NCBI GenBank assembly: GCA_021442155.1
Contig: CM038214.1
Location: forward strand, 56,390,514-56,454,513
Reading direction: 5' to 3'
Source: Cymbidium sinense
Lineage: Eukaryota; Streptophyta; Magnoliopsida; Asparagales; Orchidaceae
Length of the DNA: 64,000 bases
Below the pieces are notes generated by a model. It searched no databases and had not been told where the DNA came from. It saw nothing but the letters and a program-made list of their open reading frames with translations. A program made the translations under genes and the position numbers. Below, in pieces: positions 33,863-46,534 of this stretch. How positions within the stretch are numbered: the first letter of the stretch is position 1; each line of letters opens with the position of its first letter.

Positions 33863-36800
33863 GGGTTTAGGTTTATTAGGTTTTAAGGTTTACGATTTGG
33901 GGTTTAAGGTTTGGGTTTAGGGTTTAGGGTTTATCCTTTTAGGGTTTAGGGTTTAGGGTTAGGGTTTAGGGTTTTAGGGTTTCGGGTTTAGGGTTAGGGT
34001 TTAGGGTTTAGGGTTTAGGGTTTAGTGTTTAGGCTTTAAGGTTTAGGGTTTTGAGTGTTTATGGTTTAGGGTTTAGGGTTTTTTTATGGTTTAGGGTTTA
34101 GGGTTGTAGGTTTGGGGTTTAGGGTTTAAGGTTAGTTTTAGAGTTTAGGGTTTGGGATTTAGGGTGTAGAGTTTATGGTTTAGGGTTTTTTTTTTCTAAA
34201 TTAAGTAAACAAGTAGGTTTAGGTTTATTTAGTTTATTTAAGTTTTATTGATTTATTTTAGTATATTATATTATTTATTTTATTTATGTTTATTTTTAAT
34301 TTTTATTTAATTTAGTTTATTTTTTTAGGTTTGTTTATTTTAGTTTATGTTCTTTTATTTTAGTTTGTTTTTTAGGTTTAGGTTTAGGTTTATGCTTATT
34401 TTTTTAATTTATTTTTATTTTTATTTTATTTTTTAGGTTAAGGTTTTATTTTTTTTATTTTTAGGTTCAATTTTAGGTTTTTATTTTATTAATTTTTTTA
34501 TTTAGGTTTTAAGTTTTTATTTTAGGTTCATTTTTATGTTTTATTTTTTTAGTTTAGGTTTAGGTTTATTTTTTGTTTACTTTATTTTATTTAGTGTAGG
34601 GTTTGGGTTTAGTTTATTTTAGGTTTTGGTTTACTTTATTTTGATCATTTTAGGTTTATTTTTTTTTATTTTAGGGTTTAGTTTTTTTTAAGTTTTTATT
34701 TATTTTTTATTTTATTTTATTTTAGGTTTATTTTATTTTTATTTAGGTTTTTTATTTTTAGGTTTATTTTATTATTTAGTTTAGTTTAGGTTTATTTTAA
34801 TTTTATTTTAGTTTAATTTTTTTAAATTTTTATGTTTAGGTTTAGGTTTAGGTTTTAGTTTAGGTTTTTATTTTATTTTATTTATTTATTATATTTAGGT
34901 TTATGTTTTTTATTTATTTTATTTTTAGGTTTTTTTAGTTTAGGTATAGGTTTTTAGGTTTTTAGGGTTTAGGGTTTAGGGTTTAGGGTTCAGGGTTTGG
35001 GGTTTGGGGTTTAGGGTTTAGGGCTTAGGGTTTAGGGTTTCAGGGTTTCAGGGTTTAAAGTTTAGGATTAAGGATTCAGGGTTTATGGTTTAGGGTTTTA
35101 AGGTTTTGGGTTTAGTGTTTAGGGTTAATTTTAGGGTTTAGGGTTTTTTAGGATTTAGGATTGTAGGTTTAGGGTTTAGGTTTTACAGTTTAGGGTTTGG
35201 GGTTTAGGGTTTAGGATCTAGGGTTTATGGTTTATGGACTTTTTTTTAAATTAAGTAGACCAATAGGTTTAGGTTTATTTAGTTTATTTTTAATTTATTT
35301 TAGTTTATTATATTATTAATTTTTATTTTTATTTATTTTTATTTTTTATTTAATTTAGTTTATTTATTTTTGTGTAGGTTTTTTATTTTAGTTTATTTTT
35401 TTAGGTTTAGATTAGGTTTATGCTTATTTTTTAGTTTAGTTTTATTTTAATTTTATTTTTTAGGTTTAAGTTTTAAGTTTTTTATTTTTAGGTTTTGCTT
35501 TAGGTTTTTATCATATTTTCTTAGGTTTGGTTTATGTTCAGGTTTTGGGATTTATTTTTTACTTTAGGTTCAGGTTTATTTTTTATTTATTTTAATTTAT
35601 TTAGTTTATGGTTTACATTTAGTTTAATTTCAATTTAGGTTTTATTTATTTTAGTTTAGTTTATTACAGTTTAGGTTTAGGTTTATTTTATTTTGTTTTT
35701 TTTAAGCTTAGGTTTTTTTATAGTTTAGGGTTTAGGTTTTATTTTTTATTTATTTTTAAGTTTTATTTTGTTTTTATTTTATTTTATTTTAGTTTTATTT
35801 TATTTTTATTCTAAGTTTAGTTTTTACTTTATTTAGTATTTTTATTTTTTAGGTTTATTTTATTTTTTAGTTTATTTTAGGTTTTTATTTATGTTATCTT
35901 AGTTTACATTTTTTTTTTAAATTTTTAGTTTTTTTATGTTTAGGTTTAGGTTTAGGTTTTTATTTTATTATTGGTTTAGGTTTAGGTTTATTTATTTATT
36001 TTATTTTTAGGTTTTACTTAGCTTAGGTATAAGTTTTTAGGTTTTAAGGGTTTAGGGTTTAGGTTTAGTGTTTGGGGTTTAGGGTTTAGGGTTTAGAGTT
36101 ATAGGTTTTTGGGTTTTGGGTTTAGGGTTTAGGGTTTAGCTTTTCAGGGTTTAAGGTTTAGGGTTTAGGGTTTAAGGTTTAGGGTATAGGGTTTAGGGTT
36201 TAGAGTTGTAGGTTTTGGGTTTAGGGTTTAAAGTTGTAGGTTTATTATTTATTTTAGTTTATTTTACTTCATATTTTTATTTAGGTTTATTTTTATTTTT
36301 ATTTAGTTTATTTTATTTATTTTAGGATTATTTATTTTAGTTTAGGATTTTAATTTTAGTTTATTTTTTAGGTTTAGGTTTAGGTTTATTTTTTAGTTTA
36401 GTTTTATTTTTATTTTATTTTTTAGGTTTAGGTTTTATTTTTTTTTATTTTTAAGTTTAAGTTTAAGTTTTTATTTTAATTCTTTAGGTTTATGTTTTTA
36501 TTTTATTTTCTTAGGTTTAGGTTTTAGGTTTTTATTTTAGGTTTAGTTTTAAGTTTTATTTTTAATTTAAGTTTATGTTTATTTTTAATTTATTTTATTT
36601 TATTTAAGGTTCACGTTTAGATTTAGGTTTAGGTTTAGTTTATTTTTCATTTAGGTTTAGGTTTTATTTATTTTAGTTTAGTTTATTTTAGTCTAGGTTT
36701 AGGTTATTTTATTTTTATTTTAAGTTTAGTTTTTTTTCTAGTTTAGGATTGAGGTTTTATTTTTTATTTATATTTAGGTTTATTTTTTAGGTTTAGGTTT

Positions 36801-37285
36801 TTATTTAGTTTTTATTTTATTTTATTTTAGGTTCAATTTATTTTTTTTAGCTTTAGTTTTTATTTTATTTAAATTTTTTTATTTTATAGTTTAGTTTAGG
36901 TTTTTTATATTTTTTGTTTAGCTTAGGTTTTTATTTATTTATTTTAATTTAGTTTTTTTATTTTATTTTCTTTTTAGGTTTAGGTTTAGGTTTAAGTATT
37001 AATTTAGGTTTTTTTTTTTTTGGCTTAGGTTTTTTTTGTTTATTTTTTTTAAGGTTTATTTAGTTTAGGTTTAGGCTTTTAGCTTTGCAAGTTTTTGGGT
37101 TTAAGGTTAGTTAAGGGTTTTAGATTTATGGTTTATGGCTAATGGTTTAGGTTTTAGGGTTTAGGGTTTAGGATTTAGGGTTTAAAGTTTTAGGGTTTAG
37201 GGTTTAGGGTTTTTAGAGTTTGGAGTTTAGGGTTTAAGTTTTAGGTCTAGGGTTAAGCTTTTACTTTATGGTTTAAGGCTTTTGG
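33863..37285 (+). repeat. T and A modules between GRP fragments 7 and 8
   Basis: T tracts lie at 33863-34195, 34960-35245, 36040-36240 and 37085-37285. A modules lie at about 34197-34960, 35248-36040 and 36240-37085. Junctions are at 34197-34217 and 35248-35268; the module at 36240 lacks one and starts internally after TTGTAGGTTTATTATTTATT. From about 35410 onward this is the left copy of a ~5.04 kb tandem duplication. Confidence 0.9.
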
Positions 37286-37772
37286 TTTTTTTTAACTGAG
37301 AATAAATTCAAATTCAACATTTCCTCTTTTTGATTTCATCATTCAAGTAACACACCAAGTTTTCTAAGACACAAGCGATGACATAAAGAAAAAATGATCA
37401 TGCATAGAGAAAATCAAAAACCCTAGAAAACTAGCGTCGCCTCTACTGTAAAGATAGTTCCATAAGCAGTAGATCAGATTGGCCATTCTTCAGTTTCTCC
37501 AATTCCCATCAGAACTAGCCCTTCCTCTCGAGTAGTGGGATCTGCCATCATTTACAGATCTCTCCCTCTATCACCACCATGGATGTAACCTTCGTCTCTC
37601 CTCCCGCCTCCATAAACACCATTTTTTTGACCACCACCTCCATATCCACTAGTACCTCCAGATCCCCCACCAGCACTGCGATAAGCGTCACCTCCGCCTT
37701 CACCTCCACCACCAGATCTAGACTGAGCCTGGTTGATGATGATGTTCCTGCAATCAAAGTTCTACACATTCT
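37286..37772 (-). pseudogene. GRP fragment 8: glycine-rich RNA-binding protein 3' end, left copy of 5-kb duplication
   Basis: The minus strand reads CRNIIINQAQSRSGGGGEG, then GGDAYRSAGGGSGGTSGYGGG. It ends prematurely with GRDL and TAA, because several bases around 37550-37562 (CATCATTTACAGATCTC) differ from the CATATCCCCGATCTC of other copies. The same change occurs in GRP fragment 9, so both descend from one already broken copy. The GNWRN codons and stop exist in another frame. An eight-base A run is present at 37286-37293. Confidence 0.84.
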
Positions 37773-40700
37773 TAGTGTTTAGGTTTATTAGGTTTTAGGG
37801 TTTATCTTTATTTTTTAATTTATTTAGTTACTTTAGGTTTAGGTTTAGGGTTTGGGGTTTAGGGTTTCGATTTAGGGTTTAGGGTTTAGGGTTTAGGGTT
37901 TAGGGTTTAGGTTTTAAGATTTAGGGTTTTAAGGTTTATACTTTTAGGGTTTATGGTTTAAGGTTAGGGTTTAACATTTATGGTTTGGGTTTAAAGTTTA
38001 GGGTTTAGGGTTTAGGGTTTATGATTTAGGGCTTAATGTTCAGGCTTTTGGGTATATGGTTTTGACGATTTAGGGTTTAGTGTTTAGGGTTAGTTTATGG
38101 TTTAGGGTTTAAGGTTTAGGGTTTAGGGTTATAGGTTTAGGGTTTAGGGTTACGTTTAGGATTTAGGGTTTAAGGTTTAGGGTGTAAGATTTAGGGTTTA
38201 GTTTTTTTAAATTAAGTAAACTAGTAGGTTTAGGTTTATTTAGTTTATTTTTTATTTATTTTTGTTTATTATTTATTATTTTTATTTAGGTTTACTTTTT
38301 ATTTATATTTAGTTTAGTTTATTAATTTTAGTTTAGGCTTTTTATTTTAGTTTATTTTTTAAGTTTAGGTTTAAGTTTAGGTTTATTTTTTGTTTGAGTT
38401 TTATTTCTATTTTATTTTTTAGGTTTAGCTTTTATTTTTTATTTGTAGGTTTAGGTTTAGACCTTTATTTAATTTTTTTATGTTTAGGTTTTAGGTTTTC
38501 ATTTTAGCTTTATTTTGAGGTTATATTTTATTAGTTTAGGTTTAGGTTTATTTTTAGTTTATTTTATTTTGTTTATGGTATATGTTTAGGTTTAGGTTTA
38601 GTTTATTTTAGGATTAAGTTTAGGTTTTATTTATTTTAGTTTAGTTTATTTTAGTTTAGGTTTAGGTTTATTTTATTTTTTTTAGGTTTAGGCTTTTTTT
38701 TTTAGTTTAGGATTTAGGTTTTAATTTTTAATTATTTATAGGTTTTACTTTTAGGTTTATTTTTTAGGTTTAGCTTTTTATTTAATCTTTATTTTATTTT
38801 ATTTTAGGTTTATTTTATTTTTATTTTAGGTTTAGTTTTTATTTTATTTAGGCTTTTTTTCACTTTAGTTTAGGTTTTTATTTATTTTATTTTATTTTAG
38901 TTTTTATTTTTTTATTTTTTTTTATTTTTAGGTTTAGGTTTAGCTTTAACTTTTATTTTAGGTTTTTATTTTAATTTATTTTTTATTTTATTTATTATTT
39001 ATTTTATTTTTATGTTTGATTTAGTTTAGGATTAGGTTTTTAGCTTTTAGGGTAAAGGTTTACGGTTTAGGGTTAGTTGAGTGTTTAGGGTTTAGTGTTT
39101 GGGGTTTGGGGTTTAAGGTTTTGGGTTTAGGGTTTAAAGTTTAGGGTTTAGAATTTAGGGTTTAGTGTTTTAGGGTTTATGCTTTAAGGCTTAGGGTTTA
39201 GGGTTTATGGTTTTTTAAGGTTTAGGGTTTAGGGTTTAGGTTTAAGGTCTAAGGTTCAGGGTTTAGTTTAGGGTTTAGTGTTTAGGGTGTAGGGTTTATG
39301 ATTTAGGGTTTAGGGTTTTTGGATTTATGCATTAAGGTTTAGGGATTTGGATTAGGGTTTAGGGTTTAGGGTTTAGATTTTAGAGATTGAGGTTTTTTAT
39401 GATTTAGGGTTTAGAGTTTAGGGTTTAGCATTGTAGGTTTAGGGTTTAGAGTTTAGTGTTAATTTTATGGTTTAGGGTTTAGGGTTTAGGGTTTAGGATT
39501 TAGGGTTTAGGGGTTTTTTTTAAATTAAGTAAAATAGTAGGTTCAGGTTTATTTAGTTTATTTTTTAATTATTTTAGATTTTTTTTAATTTAGGTTTATT
39601 TTATTTTATTTATTTTATTTTATTTATTTTATTTTTAAGTTTAGGTTTAGGATTTTTTTTAGTTTAGGATTAAGTTTTATTTTTTATTTATTTTTAGGTT
39701 TTATTTTCAAATTTATTTTTTAAGTTTAGGTTCTTATTTGGTTTTTATTTTATTTTATTTTAGGTTTATTTTATTTTTATTTTATGTTTAGTTTTTACTT
39801 TATTTAGGTTTTTTATTCTTAGGTTTATTTCAATTTTTAGAATAGTTTAAATTTTTCTTTTTTTACTTTACTTTAATTTTCTTTTTTATTTTATTTTATT
39901 TTAGGTTTAGGTTTAGGTTTTTATTTTATTTTATTTTATTTATTTAGGTTTAGATTATTTATTTATTTATTTTATTTTTAGGTTTAACTTACTTTAGGTT
40001 TAATTTTTTTGGTTTTTAGAGTTTATGATTTAGCATTTAAGGTTTTAAGTTTTAGGGTTTATAGTTAAGGTTTAGGGTTTAGGATTTAGGGTTTAGTGTT
40101 TAGGCTTTAGGGTTCAGGGTTTTTAAGGCTTAGGGTTTAGGGTTAGCTTAGGGTTTAGGGTTAGTTTATGGTTTAAGATTTAAGCTTTAGGCTTTAGATT
40201 TTAGGATTTATGGTTAGTTTAAGGTTTGGATTAGGGCTTAGGGTCTAGGCTTTAAGGTTTATGATTAGTTTAGCGTTTACAATTTTTTTAGGGTTGTAGG
40301 TGTATGCTTATTTTTTAGATTAGTTTTATTTTAATTTAATTTTTTAGGTTTAGGTTTAATTTTTTATTTTTAGGTTTTGGTTTAGGTTTTTATCTTATTT
40401 TTTTAGGTTTAGGTTTTATGTTTACATCTTGGGATTTATTTTTTAGTTTAGATTTAGGTTTATTTTTTATTTATTTTTGTTTATTTAGTTTAGGGTTTAG
40501 ATTTAGTTTAATTTCAGTTTATGTTTAAGTTTTATTTATTTTAGTTTAGTTTATTTTAGTTTAGGTTTAGGTTTATTTTATTTTATTTATTTTAAGGTTA
40601 GGTTTTTCTTTGAGTTTAGGGTTTAGTTTTTAGTTTTTATTTATTTTTAGGTTTTATTTTGTTTTTATTTTATTTTATTTTATTTTAGTTTTATTTTAAT

Positions 40701-42327
40701 TTTATTTTATGTTTTGTTTTTATTTTACTTAGTATTTTTATTTTTAGGTTTATTTTATTTTTTAGTTTAGTTTAGGTTTATATTTATTTTATCTTAGTTT
40801 ACCTTTTCAAAATTTTAATTATTTTATGTTTAGGTTTAGGTTTAGGTTTAGGTTTTAGTTTAGGTTTTTATTTTACTATTTTATTTAGGTTTAGGTTTCT
40901 TTATTTATTTTATTTTTAGGTTATACTTAGTTTAGGTATAAGTTTTTAGGTTTTTAGGGTTTAGGGTTTAGGGTTTTGGGTTTGGAGTTTAGGGTTTAGG
41001 GTTTAGCATTGTAGGTTTTGGGGTTTAGGGTTTAGGGTTTTGGGTTTAGCGTTTATTTAAGGTTTAGGGTCAAGGGTTTAGGGTTTGGCGTTTATGGTTT
41101 AGGGTTTAGAGTTGTAGGTTTTTAGGTTTAGGGTTTAGCATTTCAGGTTTAGGGTTTAGGGTTTAGGGTTTAGGGTTTAGGGTCTAGGGTTTGGAGTTGT
41201 AGGTTTTTTGGTTTAGGGTTTAGGGTTTAGAGTTGTAAGTTTCTATTTATTTTAGTTTATTTTATTTTGTATTTTTATTTAGGTTTATTTTTTTTTTTAT
41301 TTATTTTAGTTTATTTATTTTAGGTTTATTTTTTTTAGTTTAGGTTTTTAATTTTAGTTTTTTTTTTAAGTTTAGGTTTAGGCTTATTTTTTAATTTTTT
41401 TTTTTTTAGGTTTAGGTTTTATTTTCTTATTTTTAGGTTTAAGTTTAAGTTTTTATTTATTTCTTTAGGTTGAGGTTTTTATTTTATTTTCTTAGGTTTA
41501 AGTTTTAGGTTTTTATTTTAGGTTTACTTTTAGGTTTTATTTTTTAGTTTAAGTTTAAGTTTATTTTTAAATTATTTTTTCTTATTTAAGGTTGAGGTTT
41601 AGATTTAGGTTTAGGTTTAGTTTATTTTTCATTTAGGTTTAGTTTATTTTTGGTTTAGGTTTAGATTTTATTTATTTTAGTTTAGTTTATTTTAGTCTAG
41701 GTTTAGGTTTATTTTATTTTTATTTTAGGTTTAGGTTTCTTTTTAGTTTAGGATTGAGGTTTTATTTTTTATTTATTTTTAGGTTTATTTTTTAGGTTTA
41801 GGTTTTTATTTAGTTTTTATTTTATTTTATTTTAGGTTAATTTTATTTTTTTTAGGTATATTTTTATTTTATTTAAATTTTTTATTTTATAATTTAGTTT
41901 AGGTTATTTATTTTCTAGTTTAGTTTAGGTTTTTATTTATTTATTTTAATTTAGTTTTTATTTTTATTTTATTTTCTTTTTAGGTTTAGGTTTAGGTTTT
42001 AGTTTAGGTTTTATTTTATTTTATTTTTTTATTTTATTTTGGTTTAGGTTTTTTTATTTATTTTATTTTTAAGTTTTATTTAGTTTAGGTTTAGGCTTTT
42101 AGAATTTCAAGATTTAGGGTTTAAGGTTAGTTAAGGGTTTAAGATTTAGGGTTTTGGGTTTGGTGTTTAGGGTTTAGGGCTAAGGGTTTAGGGTTTAGGG
42201 CTAAGGGTTTAGGGTTTTGGATTTACGATTTAAAGTTTTAGGGTTTAGGATTTTTAGAGTTTAGAGTTTAGGGTTTATGTTTTAGGTCTAGGGTTAAGCT
42301 TTTACTTTATGGTTTAAGGTTTTTGGC
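37773..42327 (+). repeat. T and A modules between GRP fragments 8 and 9, spanning the duplication joint
   Basis: T tracts lie at 37773-38205, 39045-39520, 40015-40300, 40945-41240 and 42100-42327. A modules lie at about 38208-39045, 39521-40015, 40300-40945 and 41240-42100. Junction words are at 38208-38228 and 39521-39541. At about 40290-40310 a T tract joins the interior of an A module without the junction word. The sequence after it matches that from about 35410, which marks the boundary between the two ~5 kb copies. Confidence 0.9.
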
Positions 42328-42813
42328 TTTTTTTTTTAACTGAGAACAAATTCAAATTCAACATTTCTTCTTTTCGATTTCATCATCCAAGTAACACACC
42401 AAGTTTTCTAAGACACAAGCGATGACATAAATAAAAAATGAGCATGCATAGACCAAATCAAAAACCCTAGTTCACTAGAGCTGTCTCTATTGTAAAGATA
42501 GTTCCATAAGCAGTAGATTAGATTGACCATTCTTCAGTTTCTCCAGTTCCCATCAGAACCACCCCCTCCTCTCGAGTAGTGGGATCCGCCATCATTTACA
42601 GATCTCTCCCTCCGCCACCACGATGGTTGTAACCTTCGTCGCTCCTCCCACCTCCATAACCACCACTTCTCTGACCACCACCTCCATACCCACTAGTACA
42701 TCCAAATCTCCCACCAGCACTGCGATAAGCGCCACCTCTGCCTTCACCTCCATCGCCAGATCTAGACTGAGCCTGGCTGATGATGATGTTCTTGCCGTCA
42801 AGGTTCTACCCAT
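42328..42813 (-). pseudogene. GRP fragment 9: glycine-rich RNA-binding protein 3' end, right copy of 5-kb duplication
   Basis: The minus strand reads NLDGKNIIISQAQSRSGDGG, then GRGGAYRSAGGRFGCTSGYGG. It breaks at GGRDL TAA, the lesion shared with GRP fragment 8. The third codon is TAG (NG*N). GNWRN is preserved out of frame. An 11-base A run lies at 42328-42338. Confidence 0.84.
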
Positions 42814-45800
42814 TCTTAGTGTTTAGGTTTATTATGTTTTAGGGTTTAGGTTTATTTTTTAATTAATTTATTTACTTTAGGTTTAGGTTTAGGGTTTGGG
42901 GTTTAGGGTTTAGGTTTAGGGTTTAGGGTTTAAGTTTTAAGGTTTAGGGTTTTAGGGTTTATACTTTTAGGGTTTAGGGTTTAGGGTTAGGGTTTAATGT
43001 TTAGGGTTTGGGTTTAAGGTTTAGGGTTTAGAGTTTAGGGTTAGGGTTTATGATTTAGGGTTTAATATTTAGGCTTTAGGTTTTAGGGATTTGAGGGTTT
43101 AGGGTTTAGGGTTAGTTTATGGTTTAGGATTAAGTATAAGATATAGGGTTTAAGGTTTAGGGTTTAGGGTTTAGGGTTTAGGGTATTTTTTTAAATTAAG
43201 TAAACTAGGAGGTTTAGGTTTATTTAGTTTATTTTTTATTTATTTAAGTTTATTTTATTTTTAGTTTTTATTTAAGTTTATTTTTTATTTTTATTTAGTT
43301 TAGTTTATTTATTTTAGGCTTATTTATTTTAGTTTAGGCTTTTTATTTTAGTTTATTTTTTAAGTTTAGGTTTAGGTTTATTTTTTGGTTGAGTTTTATT
43401 TTTATTTTATTTTTTAGGTTTAGGTCTTATTTTTTATTTGTAGGTTTAGGTTTAGGTTTTTATTTTATTTTTTTAGGTTTAGGTTTTAGGTTTTCATTTT
43501 AACTTCATTTTGAGGTTTTATTTTATTAGTTTAGGTTTAGGTTTATTTCTAGTTTATTTTTTTATTTAGGGTATATGTTTAGGTTTAGGTTCATTTTATT
43601 TTAGGATTAAGTTTAGGTTTTATTTATTTTAGTTTAGTTTATTTTAGCTTAAGTTTAAGTTTATTTTATTTTTTTTAAGTTTAGGTTTAGCTTTAGTTTT
43701 TAGTTTAGATTTTTATTTTATTTTATTATTTTATTATTTTGATGTTGGTTTAGGTTTTTTTATTTATTTTATTTTTGGGTTTGATTTAGTTTTGGATTAG
43801 GTTTTTAGCTTATTAGGTTCTAGGGTTTAGGGTTAGTTGAGTGCTTAGGGTTTGGAGTTTAGGGTTTGGGGTTTAAGGTTTAGGGTTTATGGTTTAGAAT
43901 TTAGGGTTTAGGGTTTTAGGGTTTATGCTTTTAGGGCTTAGGGTTTAGGGTTTAGGGTTTAGAGTTTTTTATGATTTAGGGTTTAGGATTTAGGTTTAAG
44001 GTCTAAGGCTCAGATTTTAGTTTAGGGTTTAGGGTTTAGGGTGAAGGGTTTATGGTTTAGGGTTTAGGGTTTTAAGATTTATGCTTTAGGGTTTAGGGTT
44101 TTGGATTAGGTTTAGGGTTTAGGGTTTAGGTTTTAGGGTTTAAGGTTTTTTAGGATTTAGGGTTTAGAATTTAGGGTTTAGCATTGTAGGTTTACGGTTC
44201 AGAGTTTAGTGTTAATTTTAGGGTTTAGGGTTTAAGGTTTAGGGTTTAGGATTTAGGGTTTAGGGGTTTTTTTAATTAAGTAAAATGGTAGGTTTAGGTC
44301 TATTTAGTTTATTTTTTATTTAGTTTAATTTTTTTTAATTTGTTAATTTAGGTTTATTTTCTCTGTTTATTTAGTTTAGTTTATTTATTTTAGGTTTATT
44401 TATTATAGTTTAGGTTTTTTACTTTAGTTTATTTTTTAGGTATAGGTTTATTTTTTAGTTAAGTTTTATTTTTATTTTATTATTTAGGTTTATGTTTTAT
44501 ATTTTATTTTTAGGTTTATGTTTTTATTTTATTTTTTAGGGTTATGTTTTAGGTTTTTATTTTTGAATTATTTTTAGGTTTTATTTTTTAGTTCAAGTTT
44601 TGGTTTATTTTTAGTTTATTTCATTTTATTCATTTTAAGTTTAGTTTATTTTAAGTTTAGGTTTAGGTTTTATTTATTTTAGTTTAGGTTTTGGTTTATT
44701 TTATTTTGTTTATTATATTTTTAATTTAGGTTTAGGTGTTTTCTTAGTTTAGGGATTAAGTTTTATTTTTTAGTTATTTTTAGGTTTTATTTTCAAATTT
44801 ATTTTTTTAAGTTTAGGTTCTTATTAGGTTTCTATTTTATTTTATTTTAGGTTTATTTTATTTTTATTTTACATTTAGTTTTTATTTTATTTAGGTTTTT
44901 TATTCTTAAGTTTATTTTAATTTTTAGAATAGTTTAAGTTTTTCTTTTTTTATTTTAGTTTATTTTCCTATTTTATTTTATTTTATTTTAGGTTTAGGTT
45001 TAGGTTTTTATTTTATTTTATTTTATTTATTTGGGTTTAGATTTTTTATTTATTTTATTTTTATGTTTAACTTAGTTTAGGTTTAATTTTTTTTATTTTT
45101 AGCATTTATGGTTTAGGGTTTTGGCTTTTAGGGTTTAGGGTTTAGGATTTAAGGTTTAGTGTTTAGGTTTTAGGGTTCAAGTTTTTAAGGTTTAGAGTTT
45201 ATGGTTTAGGGTTTAGGGTTAGCTTAGGGTTTAGGGTTTAGGCTTTATGCTTTAGGCTTTAGTCTTTTGGGTTTAGGGTTTTAGGGTTTAGGGTTTAGGG
45301 TTTATGGTTAGTTTAAGGTTTGAGTTTTAGGGTTTTATGGTTAGGGTTAGGGTTTAGGGTTTAGGATTTTTGGGGTTGTAGGTTTAGGGTTATAAGTTTA
45401 GGGTTTAGGGTTAGTTTTTTGGTGTAGGGTTTTGGGTTTAAGGTTTAGGATTTAATATTTAGGATTTAGGGTTTAGGTTTTTTATAAAGAAAAAAAATTA
45501 AGTAAACCAATAAGTTTAGGTTTATTTAGTTTATTTAATCTTTTATTTTTAATTAGATTATTTATTTTAGGTTTATTTATTTTAGTTCAAGATTTTAATT
45601 TTAGTTTATTTTTTAGTTTAATTTTCTTTTTATATTTATATTTAAGTTTAGGTTTTATTTTTTATTTTTAAGTTTAGGTTTAGGCTTTTATTTTATTATT
45701 TTTAAGTTTTAGTTTTAGGCTTTTATTTTATGTTTATTTTTAGGTTTTATTTTTTAGTTTAGGTTTAGGTTTATTTTTAGTTTATTTTATTTTATATAGT

Positions 45801-46444
45801 TTATGTTTAGGTTTAGGTTTAGGTTTAGGATTTATTTACTTTAGTTTAGTTTATTTTAGTTTAAATTTAGGTTTATTTTATCATTATTATAGGTTTAGGT
45901 ATTATTTTAGTTTAGGGTTTAGGTTTTATTTTTTATTTATTGTGAGGTTTTATTTGTTGATTTATTATTTAAGTTTAAGTTTTTATTTTAATTTATTTAA
46001 TTTTATTTTATTTTTATTTTAGGGTTAGTTTTTTATTTTATTTAGCTTTTTTATATTTTAGGTTAGTTTAGTTTTTTATTTATTTTATTTTACTTTATTT
46101 TTGATTTTTTATTTTATTTTTTTAGATTTAAGTTTAGGTTTAGGTTTTAGTTAATGTTTCTATTTTATTTTTTATTTTTTTATTTTGGTTTAAGTTTTTT
46201 TTTAAGTTTTATTTAGTTTAGGTTTAGGTTTTTTGGTTTTTAGGATTTAAGGTTTGGGGTTTAGGGTTTAGGGATTATGGTTGAGGGTTTTGGTTTTAGG
46301 GTTTATGGTTTAGGGTTTTGGATTTAGGCTTTAGGTTTTAGGTTTAGGTTTTATGGTTTAGGGTTTTAGGGTTTAAGGTTTAGGGTGTAGATTTTGCTTT
46401 TAGGTTTAGGGTTCAGGTTTTAATTTAGAGTTTGGCATTTTTGA
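42814..46444 (+). repeat. T and A modules between GRP fragments 9 and 10
   Basis: T tracts lie at 42814-43190, 43810-44270, 45100-45485 and 46230-46444. A modules lie at about 43192-43810, 44273-45100 and 45491-46230. Junctions are at 43192-43212, 44273-44292 and 45491-45514. The region to about 45.3 kb parallels 37.8-40.3 kb, for example a shared TTTTTAGAATAGTTTAA at about 39834 and 44922. Confidence 0.9.
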
Positions 46445-46534
46445 TTTTTTTTTTAAACAAAGAACAAATTCATATTGAACATTTCATCTTTTCAATTTCA
46501 TCAACCAAGTAACACACCAAGTTTTTTAAGACAA
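46445..46534 (-). pseudogene. GRP fragment 10: only the last ~80 bp of the 3' UTR
   Basis: After a ten-base T run, the 3' UTR end is recognisable (CAAATTCATATTGAACATTT and TCATCAACCAAGTAACACAC). The rest of the module is missing: AAGACAAG at about 46527-46534 passes directly into TTTTAGTTTAGGG, the word that normally lies on the other side of the GRP end. This looks like an internal deletion or recombination product. It contains no coding part. Confidence 0.8.
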
